A stretch of 64,000 nucleotides of DNA from Hoeflea sp. (GTDB lineage: Bacteria > Pseudomonadota > Alphaproteobacteria > Rhizobiales > Rhizobiaceae), in assembly GCF_002733955.1 (NCBI RefSeq), contig NZ_NVXQ01000023.1, forward strand, positions 62,001 to 126,000, read 5' to 3'. Shown one piece after another: positions 56,311 through 64,000 of the stretch. The translations under genes were made by a program, and so were the position numbers. Position 1 is the first letter of the stretch; each line of letters starts with the position of its first letter. The notes under the pieces are model-generated. The model did no database searches. It saw only the letters and a program-made list of their open reading frames with translations, and was not told the DNA's origin.

Positions 56311-57291
56311 TCAGCTCATGTCGAGCACGATCTTGCCGATGTGATCACCGTCTTCCATCCGCCGGTGGGCGGCCGATGCCTGGTCCAGCGGGAAGATTGA
56401 ATCCATTACCGGCAGCACCTTGCGCTCGCTCAGCAAAGGCCAGACATGCTGCTGCAGCTCCTGGGCAATCCCGGCCTTGAAGGCAATGTCCCGCGCCCTG
56501 AGCGTCGACCCCGTATGGGTCAACCGCTTCATCATGAGAAGCGAAAAATCGACCTCGGCTTTCTGGCCTCTCAAGAACGCGATCTGGACAATCCGGCCTT
56601 CGACCGCCGCTGCCTTGTAGTTGCGGCTGATGTAATCGCCGCCCACCATGTCGAGGATCAGGTCGACGCCCTTGCCGTCGGTCGCCTCCTTGACCGCTTC
56701 GACAAAATCCGTTTCCCGGTAATTGATCGCCAGATCCGCCCCCAGATCGCGCATGGCCGCGCATTTTTCCTCCGAGCCTGCAGTCGCAAGCACCCGCGCG
56801 CCGAACGCCTTGGCCAGCTGGATCGCGGTGGTGCCGATACCAGACGTTCCGCCATGCACCAGAAATGTCTCTCCGGATTTGAGACCGCCACGCTGGAACA
56901 CATTGTGCCAGACAGTGAAGAACGTCTCGGGGATTGCCGCAGCCTCGGTCATCGTCAGGGAAGCCGGCGCCGGCAGCGCATTGGTCTCGTCGACCGTGCA
57001 GTATTCCGCGTAGCCGCCTCCCGGCACCAGCGCACAGACCTGGTCGCCCGGCTTGAAACCCTGCACATTTGCACCGACCGCTTCGACCTCGCCGGCAATT
57101 TCAAGTCCCGGAATATCCGACGCACCTGGCGGCGGTGGATAGGCCCCCTGCCTTTGAAGGCAATCCGGCCGGTTGACGCCGGCAGCCGCCACCTTGATCA
57201 GCAGCTCGGTGGCGCCTGGAACAGGCTTGTCGCGTGTGGTGGGTGTTAAAACCTCAGGACCGCCGGGCTGACGAATTTCAATACTGCGCAT
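56311..57291 (-). CDS. NAD(P)H quinone oxidoreductase, zinc-free MDR family (PIG3-like)
   Basis: The 326-residue protein belongs to the medium-chain dehydrogenase superfamily. The substrate segment AAAGVNRPDCLQRQGAYPPPPGASDIPGLEIAGEV matches the TP53I3/PIG3-type quinone oxidoreductases, which lack the catalytic zinc. The NADPH-binding GGTSGIGTTAIQLAK is present. It probably reduces quinones or unsaturated carbonyls by one electron or hydride. The ATG at 57291 has a GGAG ribosome-binding site. It is monocistronic. Confidence 0.92.
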   Translation of the reverse strand: MRSIEIRQPGGPEVLTPTTRDKPVPGATELLIKVAAAGVNRPDCLQRQGAYPPPPGASDIPGLEIAGEVEAVGANVQGFKPGDQVCALVPGGGYAEYCTVDETNALPAPASLTMTEAAAIPETFFTVWHNVFQRGGLKSGETFLVHGGTSGIGTTAIQLAKAFGARVLATAGSEEKCAAMRDLGADLAINYRETDFVEAVKEATDGKGVDLILDMVGGDYISRNYKAAAVEGRIVQIAFLRGQKAEVDFSLLMMKRLTHTGSTLRARDIAFKAGIAQELQQHVWPLLSERKVLPVMDSIFPLDQASAAHRRMEDGDHIGKIVLDMS

Positions 57292-57444
57292 CTGATCATT
57301 CTCCTCGTGACGCTTTTCCACAACTTAGGGACAGGCTAGGATTACGGCAATGCCGGTTGACCACTTGCATCATTACGAAACAGCCCGGGCCGCGCTGATT
57401 GGCAGGGCGCGCTGTCAGCACTGTGCTAAAAGGAAAGCAAGACC

Positions 57445-57636
57445 ATGTTTGCAGATGATGATCTCCCCAAACCGAAAAAGCTCCACGAGATCGGTTGTGA
57501 TCTGACGTTCCTTTCTGCTGCCGAGATCGAGGAACGAATCGCCGTGTTGCAGGAAGAGATCGAGCGCCTGGAAGCAGACAAGCTATCCAAGACCACCAGC
57601 CGCACCGCTGCGGAGCAGTTTTTCAAGTCGAAATAA
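57445..57636 (+). CDS. DUF1192 small coiled-coil protein
   Basis: The 63-residue protein matches DUF1192: MFADDDLPKPKKLHEIGCDLTFLSAAEIEERIAVLQEEIERLEADKLSK, a short acidic/basic head and a leucine-heptad helix. The family is found only in alphaproteobacteria and has no known function. AAAGGAAAG precedes the ATG. It lies upstream of rcdA on the same strand, separated by 458 bp that contain two CtrA-type boxes and a terminator. Confidence 0.88.
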   Translation: MFADDDLPKPKKLHEIGCDLTFLSAAEIEERIAVLQEEIERLEADKLSKTTSRTAAEQFFKSK

Positions 57637-57675
57637 AGCAACCAAGGCAAGCACTTACGAAATTAGACTTTGCTG

Positions 57676-57690
57676 TTAAGCTTCAGTTAA
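57676..57690 (+). promoter_or_regulatory. CtrA-type binding box before a candidate small RNA
   Basis: TTAA-gcttcag-TTAA is an exact TTAA-N7-TTAA site. A TTACTAA sequence (57704-57710) lies at the spacing expected for a -10 element when the box covers the -35, which would place a transcription start near 57715. Confidence 0.6.
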
Positions 57691-57714
57691 GCTTTACAAG
57701 TCATTACTAAAGAT

Positions 57715-57810
57715 ATCCAGAATTTCTGGATTTGACAGTCCGGCCCACGGTCAGACTGTTGGACGCCTCCCTGTTAAACTCTTGAGAGCCGCTGATGCGG
57801 CTCTTTTTTT
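57715..57810 (+). ncRNA. candidate small RNA (~95 nt) between the DUF1192 gene and rcdA
   Basis: The interval reads as three stem-loops. First is ATCCAGAA-T-TTCTGGAT (57715-57731), a perfect palindrome at the predicted transcription start. Second is an ACAGTC/GACTGT stem. Third is a strong terminator, AGAGCCGC-TGAT-GCGGCTCT with TTTTTT (57785-57810). The unpaired stretch before the terminator contains GGACGCCTCCCTGTT, whose CCTCCC could pair with Shine-Dalgarno sequences. No open frame of note is present. The alternative is that this is only the 3' UTR and terminator of the DUF1192 gene. Confidence 0.5.
57785..57810 (+). terminator. rho-independent terminator upstream of rcdA
   Basis: An 8-bp perfect stem with a TGAT loop is followed by at least six T residues. 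It ends either the DUF1192 transcript or the candidate small RNA, and isolates rcdA from upstream transcription. Confidence 0.93.
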
Positions 57811-57968
57811 GAGCTGGCTCCTGTCCGGACGCGGGCCCTGTGCTATATCTTGTTCACGCAAGTGCCCTTGGAGGCAGGCGTCAGCGACCTGACTGACCTG
57901 AGTTGTTTTCGCATCCGCAGCCGATCTGTGCAGCGCGCGACACCAGCTGTTTCACCAGGTTTTTGACG

Positions 57969-57983
57969 TTAACCCTTTCTTAA
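57969..57983 (+). promoter_or_regulatory. CtrA-type binding box upstream of rcdA
   Basis: TTAA-ccctttc-TTAA is an exact TTAA-N7-TTAA site, 112 bp before the rcdA ATG. In Caulobacter rcdA belongs to the CtrA regulon, so a CtrA site here is expected biologically. Confidence 0.7.
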
Positions 57984-58094
57984 GAATAGACTTGCCGGAA
58001 CAAGGGCTCCGGTTCATTCTGCCTCCGTTGGCAGAGACACGCGACGCCAGCCAATGCCGCCTACCCAGTATTTTGTAATCAGGAATATCCGGCC

Positions 58095-58613
58095 ATGTCA
58101 GAAACAAGCCTCAACCCGATCAATCTCGCGGACCGCATGGCCAACTCGACCCAGTTCAAGGCACTCTATGCTGAAGGAATGGGGCTGGTTGAGGAAACCG
58201 CGAACTATCTTGATGGTCCGGGCCGGGCTGCATCGAAAGGTCTGCCGCGTCTGGCCGGCGTGCTTTACGCAGCGGAATCGATGCGCCTGACGACCCGCCT
58301 GATGCAGATGGCGTCCTGGTTGCTGCTGCAGCGCGCCGTCAACAACGGCGAAATGAACCGCGATCAGGTTCTCGCCGAGAAGAACAAGGTCCGCCTCGAC
58401 AGCTTCAATTGTGATCGCAGCGCCCAGGGCTGGAATGATCTGCCGGAAGAATTCAAGGACCTCGTCGAACGCTCGCTGCGCATTCAGAACCGCGTGGCGC
58501 TGCTTGATCGCGAGATCTACCGCCCCGAGGAAGCAGCTGCCCTGAAGCCGGACAACGAAAACTCGGTCCAGGCCCAGCAGCATCTGCTGCAGACAGTGTT
58601 CAGCAAGCGCTGA
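58095..58613 (+). CDS. rcdA: regulator of CtrA degradation RcdA (DUF1465)
   Basis: The 172-residue helical protein matches the DUF1465/RcdA family. In Caulobacter RcdA is a ClpXP adaptor that, with CpdR and PopA, delivers the cell-cycle regulator CtrA and other substrates for destruction. Recognisable segments include ALYAEGMGLVEETANYLDGPGR, AESMRLTTRLMQMASWLLLQRAVNNGEM and the C-terminal disordered region after about 145. It is monocistronic, has an exact CtrA-type box upstream and is followed by a strong terminator. This suggests a feedback loop in which CtrA drives its own removal. Confidence 0.92.
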   Translation: MSETSLNPINLADRMANSTQFKALYAEGMGLVEETANYLDGPGRAASKGLPRLAGVLYAAESMRLTTRLMQMASWLLLQRAVNNGEMNRDQVLAEKNKVRLDSFNCDRSAQGWNDLPEEFKDLVERSLRIQNRVALLDREIYRPEEAAALKPDNENSVQAQQHLLQTVFSKR

Positions 58614-58640
58614 CCACCCGTCGCGACATCACCAGATTTG

Positions 58641-58674
58641 AAAAGCCCGCGGAAACAGATCCGCGGGCTTTTTG
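58641..58674 (+). terminator. terminator of rcdA
   Basis: AAAAGCCCGCGGA and TCCGCGGGCTTTT form a 13-bp stem around a 6-nt loop, continuing into a T-rich tail. Confidence 0.93.
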
Positions 58675-58710
58675 TATTGTGGAAGAGGCTGGCGGACAGT
58701 CTGCAGGCAA

Positions 58711-58737
58711 CAAAAAACCCGCCGAAACCGGCGGGTT
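58711..58737 (-). terminator. terminator of rpmE
   Basis: On the minus strand AACCCGCCG and CGGCGGGTT form a 9-bp stem around a 4-nt loop, followed by TTTTTG. Confidence 0.9.
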
Positions 58738-58763
58738 CTGAGTATCGGCGAATGCCGTTGAAG

Positions 58764-58985
58764 TTAAAGGCTGAGGCCTTCGAAGCGCTTCTTGAACTTC
58801 GAAAGACGGCCGCCACGGTCCAGCATCTGCTGGTTGCCGCCGGTCCAGGCCGGATGCGACTTCGGGTCGATTTCGAGGTTCATGGTGTCGCCTTCGGCAC
58901 CCCAGGTGGACTGGGTCATATATTCTGTGCCATCGGTCATGACGACCTTGATCATGTGGTAGTCGGGGTGGATGTTCGACTTCAT
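58764..58985 (-). CDS. rpmE: 50S ribosomal protein L31
   Basis: The 73-residue protein has the L31 signature [29 protein letters not shown] and the [27 protein letters not shown] tail. It contains no cysteine at all, so it is a zinc-free (C-minus) form and cannot use the CxxC zinc site of the classical type. The ATG at 58985 gives the normal length; the frame to 59225 continues upstream without support. It is convergent with rcdA and divergent from the ABC exporter gene. Confidence 0.96.
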   Translation of the reverse strand: MKSNIHPDYHMIKVVMTDGTEYMTQSTWGAEGDTMNLEIDPKSHPAWTGGNQQMLDRGGRLSKFKKRFEGLSL

Positions 58986-59199
58986 CTTCTTTGTCCTGCC
59001 TTTGGGAGGCCCTGCGCTGCAAAGCATGCGGCATTTTGGCCAAACACATAAATGAAGCCGGTGTCCTTTGGAACAACGACTTCCCAATTCGATGGCGAGC
59101 CTATACATGAAGGCATGGGCGATAACAAGGGCTGCGGCAGTTTTTGCAGCATCCCAGCGACATTGCCCATGACATCGAATGCGCATACCAGGAGCAGAC

Positions 59200-61008
59200 G
59201 TGGCTGAACCAACCGATACCCCCAAAAGGGCCCGCCCGTCGATACGTCCACTGGCACGTCTATATCCCTATATCCGGCGCTACCCGCACCTGGTGATCGG
59301 CGCGCTGGCCTTCCTCGCGCTCGCGGCCGTCACAACCCTCACCCTGCCCATGGCCGTGCGCCGGATGATCGACAACGGCTTTTCGGCTCAGGATGCCGGT
59401 TTCATCAACACCTATTTCTCCATGCTGGCCGCCATAGCCATCATGCTGGCGCTGGCGTCGGCCTGCCGCTACTATTTCGTCATCACGCTTGGCGAACGCG
59501 TGGTTTCCGATATCCGCCGCGACGTCTTTGACCATGTCACCGAATTGTCCGCCGCTTTCTACGATGCCAACCGCTCGGGCGAGATTGTCTCGCGCCTGAC
59601 CGCCGACACGACGCAGATCAAGTCCACAGTTGGCGCAACCGCCTCGCTTGCCTTGCGAAACACGATCCTGTGCATCGGTGCTGGCGTGATGATGTTCATC
59701 ACCTCCCCGAAGCTGTCGGCGCTGGTTCTCATCGCAATTCCAATCATCGTTTTCCCGATGGTCGGCTTTGGCCGCAAGGTCAGGGCGCGCTCCCGCAAGG
59801 CACAGGACAAGCTGGCTGAAGCCATGACCTTTGCCGGCGAATCCATCGGCGCAACCCGCACGGTGCAGGCCTTCAATTCCGAGGCCAAGGCCCGCGGGCG
59901 TTTCAGCCACGCTGTGGAAGCAGCATTCACTGCCACTCGCCAATCCATTCTCGCCCGCTCGATCCTCACCGGCTTTGCCATCGCAATGGCTTTCGGCTCC
60001 GTGGTCGCCGTGCTCTGGTATGGCGCGCAATCGGTGCTGACCGGCGAACTCACCCCCGGCACGCTGGGCCAGTTTCTGCTCTATTCAGTCTTTGCCGCAG
60101 GCAGCCTCGGCGCGCTGTCAGAGGTCTGGGGCGAGCTGTCCCAGGCTGCCGGCGCCGCCGAACGGCTGAGCGAACTGCTCGACGAAATCCCTCAGATCCG
60201 CGCACCAGCATCTCCCAAGCCACTGCCATCACCGGCGATTGGCGATATCCGCTTCGACAATGTCCACTTTGCCTATCCCGCCCGGCCCGATACTTCCGCG
60301 CTGACCGGCACCAGCTTTCATGTCCGCCCCGGTGAAACCGTGGCCGTCGTCGGAGCATCCGGCGCCGGCAAATCAACCCTGTTCTCGCTGATCCTGCGGT
60401 TTTACGACGCCACCAGCGGCACGGTGTTCGTCGACAATATCGATGTCCGCGAAGCCGACCCCGCCGAGGTGCGCAGCCGCATTGCACTGGTGCCGCAGGA
60501 TGTCACCATCTTTGCAGGCACCGTGGGCGACAACATCGCCTTCGGACGCTCCGGCGCCAGCCAGACCGATATCGAGGCAGCCGCTCAGGCGGCCCAGGCC
60601 CATGATTTCATCATGGCGCTCGACAAGGGCTACGACACGCCGGTCGGTGAGCGTGGCATCACCCTCTCCGGCGGCCAGCGCCAGCGCGTGGCAATTGCAC
60701 GCGCAATTCTCCGCGACGCCCCGATCCTGCTGCTCGACGAAGCCACCTCGGCACTTGATGCGGAGAACGAAACCCTGGTGCAGAAGGCGCTCGAAGGCCT
60801 GATGCTCGATCGCACCACCATCGTCATCGCCCACCGTCTGGCGACCGTGCTGCGCGCCGATCGCATTCTGGTGATGGACAAGGGACGGATTGTCGAGGAA
60901 GGCAGCCACGCCGAGCTGGTCGCCCGCGGCGGGCTCTATGCACGGCTTGCGCGGCTGCAGTTCGAGCACGGCGCCGAAGCGCTCGCCACGGCAACAGCTG
61001 GCCTCTGA
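59200..61008 (+). CDS. ABC exporter half-transporter (fused membrane and ATPase domains)
   Basis: The 602-residue protein has six membrane helices in the first ~310 residues and an ATPase domain after about 340. Walker [10 protein letters not shown], signature LSGGQRQRV, Walker [13 protein letters not shown] and the H-loop AHRL are intact. It belongs to the MsbA/BmrA-type exporters (often annotated as a multidrug or lipid A exporter) and should work as a homodimer. The GTG at 59200 has a GGAG ribosome-binding site six bases upstream; an ATG at 59179 is the alternative. The substrate is unknown. Confidence 0.94.
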   Translation: MAEPTDTPKRARPSIRPLARLYPYIRRYPHLVIGALAFLALAAVTTLTLPMAVRRMIDNGFSAQDAGFINTYFSMLAAIAIMLALASACRYYFVITLGERVVSDIRRDVFDHVTELSAAFYDANRSGEIVSRLTADTTQIKSTVGATASLALRNTILCIGAGVMMFITSPKLSALVLIAIPIIVFPMVGFGRKVRARSRKAQDKLAEAMTFAGESIGATRTVQAFNSEAKARGRFSHAVEAAFTATRQSILARSILTGFAIAMAFGSVVAVLWYGAQSVLTGELTPGTLGQFLLYSVFAAGSLGALSEVWGELSQAAGAAERLSELLDEIPQIRAPASPKPLPSPAIGDIRFDNVHFAYPARPDTSALTGTSFHVRPGETVAVVGASGAGKSTLFSLILRFYDATSGTVFVDNIDVREADPAEVRSRIALVPQDVTIFAGTVGDNIAFGRSGASQTDIEAAAQAAQAHDFIMALDKGYDTPVGERGITLSGGQRQRVAIARAILRDAPILLLDEATSALDAENETLVQKALEGLMLDRTTIVIAHRLATVLRADRILVMDKGRIVEEGSHAELVARGGLYARLARLQFEHGAEALATATAGL

Positions 61009-61161
61009 TCGAAAGCCGGCAAATAATTCACGCGCTGCCTGCTGCATTGTTGTGAAACCCGTCAAATCAGGGTAATTATCTGGCGTTCGTCTGGAAGCCA
61101 CGCGGGGGGCGGGACCTCTGTCCGCGGGTTATAACGGGAACATTCAGAAGGTGTATCCACA

Positions 61162-62073
61162 ATGCGGAATGACGCGGAGTGGCGAACCCTGCTTCTGGCA
61201 GGTGTTTGCTATGCTGTGTGGTTGTTGCTGACGTTCGGGTGGGCTGAGCTGCCGGACATGTTGCGTGTCCTGCTGCTGATCCCCACGATCACACTGCATT
61301 CCTCTCTTCAACATGAATTTTTGCACGGTCATCCATTCAGGAACCAGAATTTAAACGATCTCTTGATCTCACCGCCAATTGGAGTGCTGGTACCTTATCT
61401 GCGCTTCAAATCCTGTCATCTCACCCATCACATCAACGAAAACATCACCGATCCCTATGATGATCCGGAGAGCTACTATCTCGACCGGAACGTCTGGGCA
61501 GCCATCCCGGGCTGGTTGAAACAGCTGCTGGTTGCAAACAACACACTCACGGGCCGCGTCACGCTCGGCCCGGCGCTGGCCACGATTGGTTTTGCCCGCA
61601 GCGAGCTGGCCCGCGTCAGACGCGGTGACCGGGCCATCCTTGCAACATGGCTGCGTCATCTTCTGGCAGTAGCACTGTTGTTCTGGCTGATTGACGCCTA
61701 TGGCAGTCTGAACGCAGGCGCCTATTTCATCGCCGCCTATTTCGGCATGGGATTGCTGATGGTGCGCTCCTTCATCGAGCACCAGGCCGTCGAAAAGGCC
61801 AACCAGCGCTCGGTGATCATCGAAACCAAAGGCCCACTGAGCCTCTTGTTTCTCAACAACAACTTCCACTCGGTGCACCACACCTATCCGTCGCTTGCCT
61901 GGTACCGCATCCCTTCATTCTTCCGGGAGAACCGCGCTCGCTTCCTGCGCATGAATGGCGGCTACCGCTATGAGAGCTACTGGGAGGTGTTCCGGCGCTA
62001 CGCATGGCGGCCGAAGGAGCCGGTGGCCTGGCCGATCGAAGCCACGCGCAAACGGCGCGTCGACGCCTCGTGA
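61162..62073 (+). CDS. membrane fatty acid desaturase
   Basis: The 303-residue protein has four or more hydrophobic helices and the three histidine boxes of membrane di-iron desaturases: HEFLH (51-55), HLTHH (86-90) and HSVHH (about 236-240). These bind the two irons that activate oxygen for double-bond insertion or hydroxylation. The third box lacks the initial QxxHH glutamine of acyl-lipid delta-type enzymes, so the substrate may be another lipid. The ATG has an AAGGTG ribosome-binding site. The next gene overlaps it by 4 bp. Confidence 0.9.
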   Translation: MRNDAEWRTLLLAGVCYAVWLLLTFGWAELPDMLRVLLLIPTITLHSSLQHEFLHGHPFRNQNLNDLLISPPIGVLVPYLRFKSCHLTHHINENITDPYDDPESYYLDRNVWAAIPGWLKQLLVANNTLTGRVTLGPALATIGFARSELARVRRGDRAILATWLRHLLAVALLFWLIDAYGSLNAGAYFIAAYFGMGLLMVRSFIEHQAVEKANQRSVIIETKGPLSLLFLNNNFHSVHHTYPSLAWYRIPSFFRENRARFLRMNGGYRYESYWEVFRRYAWRPKEPVAWPIEATRKRRVDAS

Positions 62074-62888
62074 CGCGACCTCCAACACTCGAAGGCGGCG
62101 CTGCAACAGGCGCCGCCTCGCTGCCGATGTATGACTGGCCGGAGATCCGCGACGCCACCGACAGACTGTGGCAGGCGGTGCGGGAGCAATTGAGGGAACG
62201 GGGAATTGAAGCCCCCGAAGCTCTCGACCGGCGTGCTGATCCCGAAACCCTCTGGAGCAACCCTGCCCTGCTCCTGTCCCAGACCTGCGGCTATCCCTAT
62301 GCCACCATGCTGGCGGACAAGGTGACACTCGTCGGCACCCCGGCGCATGCTGTCATCGGTGCGGAACCCGGCAGATATTTCAGCGTGCTGGTGGCGCGCA
62401 AAATCGGAGCACCGCGGCACCTGGCTGACCTGTCAGGCAAGCGTTTCGCCTACAACATGCAGCACTCGCAGTCCGGGTTTGCAGCCCCGGTCCGATTGCT
62501 TGCTGCAGCAGGTCTGGCGCCCGAGCCTGCACCGCTCGAAACCGGCGCCCACCGCGCCTCGATCCTCGCCGTTGCGGCGGGCAAGGCAGACTGGGCCGCG
62601 ATCGATGCGGTGACATGGGAACTGGCCAAGCGTCATGAGCCGGCGACACGGGAACTGACGGTCTTTGCCAGGACGCCGGAAACGCCAGCCTTGCCTTTGA
62701 TCACCGGTCTTCGACATGCCGGCCAGGCGGATATCATCGCAGATGCATTCGAGGCCGCGATCGCAGGTCTGGATCAGCAGACCCGCGATGCCGTTTTGAT
62801 AACCGGATTGAGACGGTCCAGACCCCATGATTATGCACCGCTGGCGGCACCGCTTCCGGTCATCGAAGTGTTCCCGAACCTCGCCTGA
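62070..62888 (+). CDS. PhnD-like phosphate/phosphonate-type substrate-binding protein, apparently cytoplasmic
   Basis: The 272-residue product has the PhnD/SsuA periplasmic-binding fold: ASLPMYDWPEIRDATDRLWQAVREQL at the start, QTCGYPYATML and ARKIGAPRHLADLSGKRFAYNMQHSQSGF. Remarkably, it has no signal peptide and no ABC permease or ATPase gene beside it. The GTG at 62070 overlaps the desaturase stop (GTGA), implying translational coupling. Orphan PhnD-like proteins without a signal may act as cytoplasmic sensors or enzymes; the ligand is unknown. Confidence 0.85.
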   Translation: MTRPPTLEGGAATGAASLPMYDWPEIRDATDRLWQAVREQLRERGIEAPEALDRRADPETLWSNPALLLSQTCGYPYATMLADKVTLVGTPAHAVIGAEPGRYFSVLVARKIGAPRHLADLSGKRFAYNMQHSQSGFAAPVRLLAAAGLAPEPAPLETGAHRASILAVAAGKADWAAIDAVTWELAKRHEPATRELTVFARTPETPALPLITGLRHAGQADIIADAFEAAIAGLDQQTRDAVLITGLRRSRPHDYAPLAAPLPVIEVFPNLA

Positions 62889-62912
62889 CACCGCAGCTCT
62901 TGTTCCTTGTTA

Positions 62913-63944
62913 TCAGCGCTCGGTCAGCTTGAGCTCGATACGGCGGTTGGTTGCGCGGTCTTCGTCGGTATCGCCTTCCGCAATCGGCTGAAACTCACCG
63001 AAGCCCGCCGCCACCAGCCGGTTGGCCGGCACACCTTCATCGACCAGGTATTTGACCACCGATGTGGCGCGGGCGCTCGAAAGTTCCCAGTTGTCGGCAT
63101 AGCGGCCATTGCCCGACAGCGGCACATTGTCGGTGTGGCCATCCACGCGCAGCACCCAGTTGATTTCATCGGGAATTTCGCGCGCCAGCTCGATGATCGC
63201 GGCAGCAAGCTTGGACATCTGCTCCTTGCCCGCCGGATTGAGTTCATTGCCACCTGACGGGAACAAAACCTCCGACTGGAACACGAAACGGTCGCCCACC
63301 ACCCGCACGTCCTCACGGCTCGCCAGGATCTCGCGCAAGCGGCCAAAGAAATCCGAACGATACCGGTTCAACTCCTGCACCCGCTGCGCCAGCGCCACAT
63401 TGAGCCGCCGTCCAAGATCAGCGATCTTGGCCTGGGTCTCGCGGTCCTTGCTCTCGGAAACATCGAGCGCATCCTCGAGCGCGGCAAGCTGGGTTCTCAG
63501 AGCTGAAATCTGCTGGTTCAGCAAATCGACTTGATTGAGCGCCCGCTGCGAGACCTGTTTCTCCGCATCAAGCGTTTCCGTCAGCTGGCCGATTCTGGCT
63601 TCCGCAGCACTGCTGGCTCCGGATCCGCTGGCGAGCAGTTCCTGCAATCGCGAACGGTCCGTTTCCGACTCGGCCAGCGATGCCTGCAGATTGGCCAGAG
63701 TATCCTCAAGATCCTGGTTGCCCGAACGCTCAAGCGCCAAGAGCTGGGTCAGCTCGTTGATCTGGCTGTTGAGACGGTTGAGCACCTGATCCCGGCCCGA
63801 GATTTCGCGCGACAGGAAGAACTGCGCCAGCACAAACACCGTGAGCAGGAACATGATCGCCAGAAGCAGGGTCGACAGGGCGTCGACAAAACCCGGCCAG
63901 TAATCGACCGTGCGCTCCCGCCGCCGGTTGCGTGCCAGCGCCAT
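62913..63944 (-). CDS. MotB/OmpA-like peptidoglycan-binding stator protein
   Basis: The 343-residue protein has one N-terminal membrane helix (about 22-43) with an aspartate at its start (D21 in YWPGFVDALSTLLLAIMFL) placed like the proton-binding Asp of MotB. A long coiled coil (about 50-185) and a C-terminal OmpA domain with the peptidoglycan-binding motif RVDGHTDNVPLSGNGRYADNWELSSARA follow. It is paired with an upstream MotA/ExbB-like gene, so the two probably form a proton-driven complex. No flagellar genes are nearby; in Rhizobiales this pair is a conserved non-flagellar module. Confidence 0.9.
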   Translation of the reverse strand: MALARNRRRERTVDYWPGFVDALSTLLLAIMFLLTVFVLAQFFLSREISGRDQVLNRLNSQINELTQLLALERSGNQDLEDTLANLQASLAESETDRSRLQELLASGSGASSAAEARIGQLTETLDAEKQVSQRALNQVDLLNQQISALRTQLAALEDALDVSESKDRETQAKIADLGRRLNVALAQRVQELNRYRSDFFGRLREILASREDVRVVGDRFVFQSEVLFPSGGNELNPAGKEQMSKLAAAIIELAREIPDEINWVLRVDGHTDNVPLSGNGRYADNWELSSARATSVVKYLVDEGVPANRLVAAGFGEFQPIAEGDTDEDRATNRRIELKLTER

Positions 63945-63947
63945 GGC

Positions 63948-64000
63948 CTACTTGCCCTCGATCTTGTCGGCAAGCTTGTCGAGCGTCTCGCGCAGTCGGC
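63948..64000 (-). CDS. C-terminal end of a MotA/TolQ/ExbB-type channel gene (cut by window edge)
   Basis: The minus strand encodes the last 17 residues of a protein, ending RETLDKLADKIEGK and TAG at 63950-63948. The stop lies 3 bp before the ATG of the MotB/OmpA-like gene. That partner is normally preceded by a MotA/ExbB-like channel subunit, so the fragment is assigned mainly by position. Nothing more of it is in the window. Confidence 0.5.
   Translation of the reverse strand, partial: RLRETLDKLADKIEGK

Overview
The window is chromosomal core DNA of an alphaproteobacterium of the order Rhizobiales, most likely a Rhizobiaceae or Hoeflea-like lineage. This is inferred from gene content and order: rpoH, purA, serC-serA with a structured leader, glmM-ftsH-tilS-cpoB beside pal-tolBARQ, sqdB-sqdD-sqdC, ruvCAB, zapA with 6S RNA, tkt-gap-pgk-fba, and rcdA with CtrA-type boxes. 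No rRNA, tRNA, CRISPR array, transposase or integrase was found. Most of the DNA is densely packed housekeeping sequence, with a few inserted accessory pieces.

Layout. 1-3020: an RNA methyltransferase (cut by the window edge) and a small membrane protein face an RluD-type pseudouridine synthase and the heat-shock sigma factor RpoH, which ends in a strong terminator. 3021-3913 is a gene-poor gap with a palindromic repeat element. 3914-7739 holds a DUF4112 protein, a Glu/Pro-rich membrane protein and purA. 8074-12838 is accessory: a DMT exporter, a LysR regulator divergent from a VOC-fold enzyme across a perfect inverted repeat, and a second LysR divergent from an MFS exporter. 12956-15813 is serC-serA. 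15972-18009 holds two outer-membrane beta-barrel proteins, each with a CtrA-type box upstream. 18397-30140 is the envelope block: glmM, ftsH, tilS, cpoB, pal, tolB, tolA, tolR, tolQ, a methionine aminopeptidase and ybgC.

30269-33239 is the sulfolipid operon sqdB-sqdD-sqdC. 33223-37012 is ruvC-ruvA-ruvB followed by a metallophosphoesterase, with a toxin-antitoxin pair sitting between ruvA and ruvB. 37160-41019 holds a luciferase-like oxidoreductase, yebC, a GFA-family protein and a metallo-beta-lactamase/TPR pair. 41027-46067 is ymdB, 5-formyl-THF cyclo-ligase, 6S RNA, zapA and a DUF4164 protein, interrupted by a modular peptidase-muramidase and a tiny LuxR-type HTH protein. 46313-53821 is central carbon metabolism (tkt, gap, pgk, class I fba) with a K+/H+ antiporter in the middle. 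53940-57636 holds an SGNH hydrolase, a 53-residue membrane protein on the opposite strand, an MFS transporter, a quinone oxidoreductase and a DUF1192 protein. 57637-58613 holds a probable small RNA and rcdA, each behind a CtrA-type box. 58764-64000 holds rpmE, an ABC exporter, a desaturase paired with a PhnD-like protein, and a MotB/OmpA-like protein with the tail of its MotA/ExbB-like partner.

The observations most worth checking are the repeated exact TTAA-N7-TTAA (CtrA-type) boxes, the candidate small RNA upstream of rcdA, the toxin-antitoxin module embedded in the ruv operon, and the bifunctional lysin inserted between 6S RNA and its usual neighbour.
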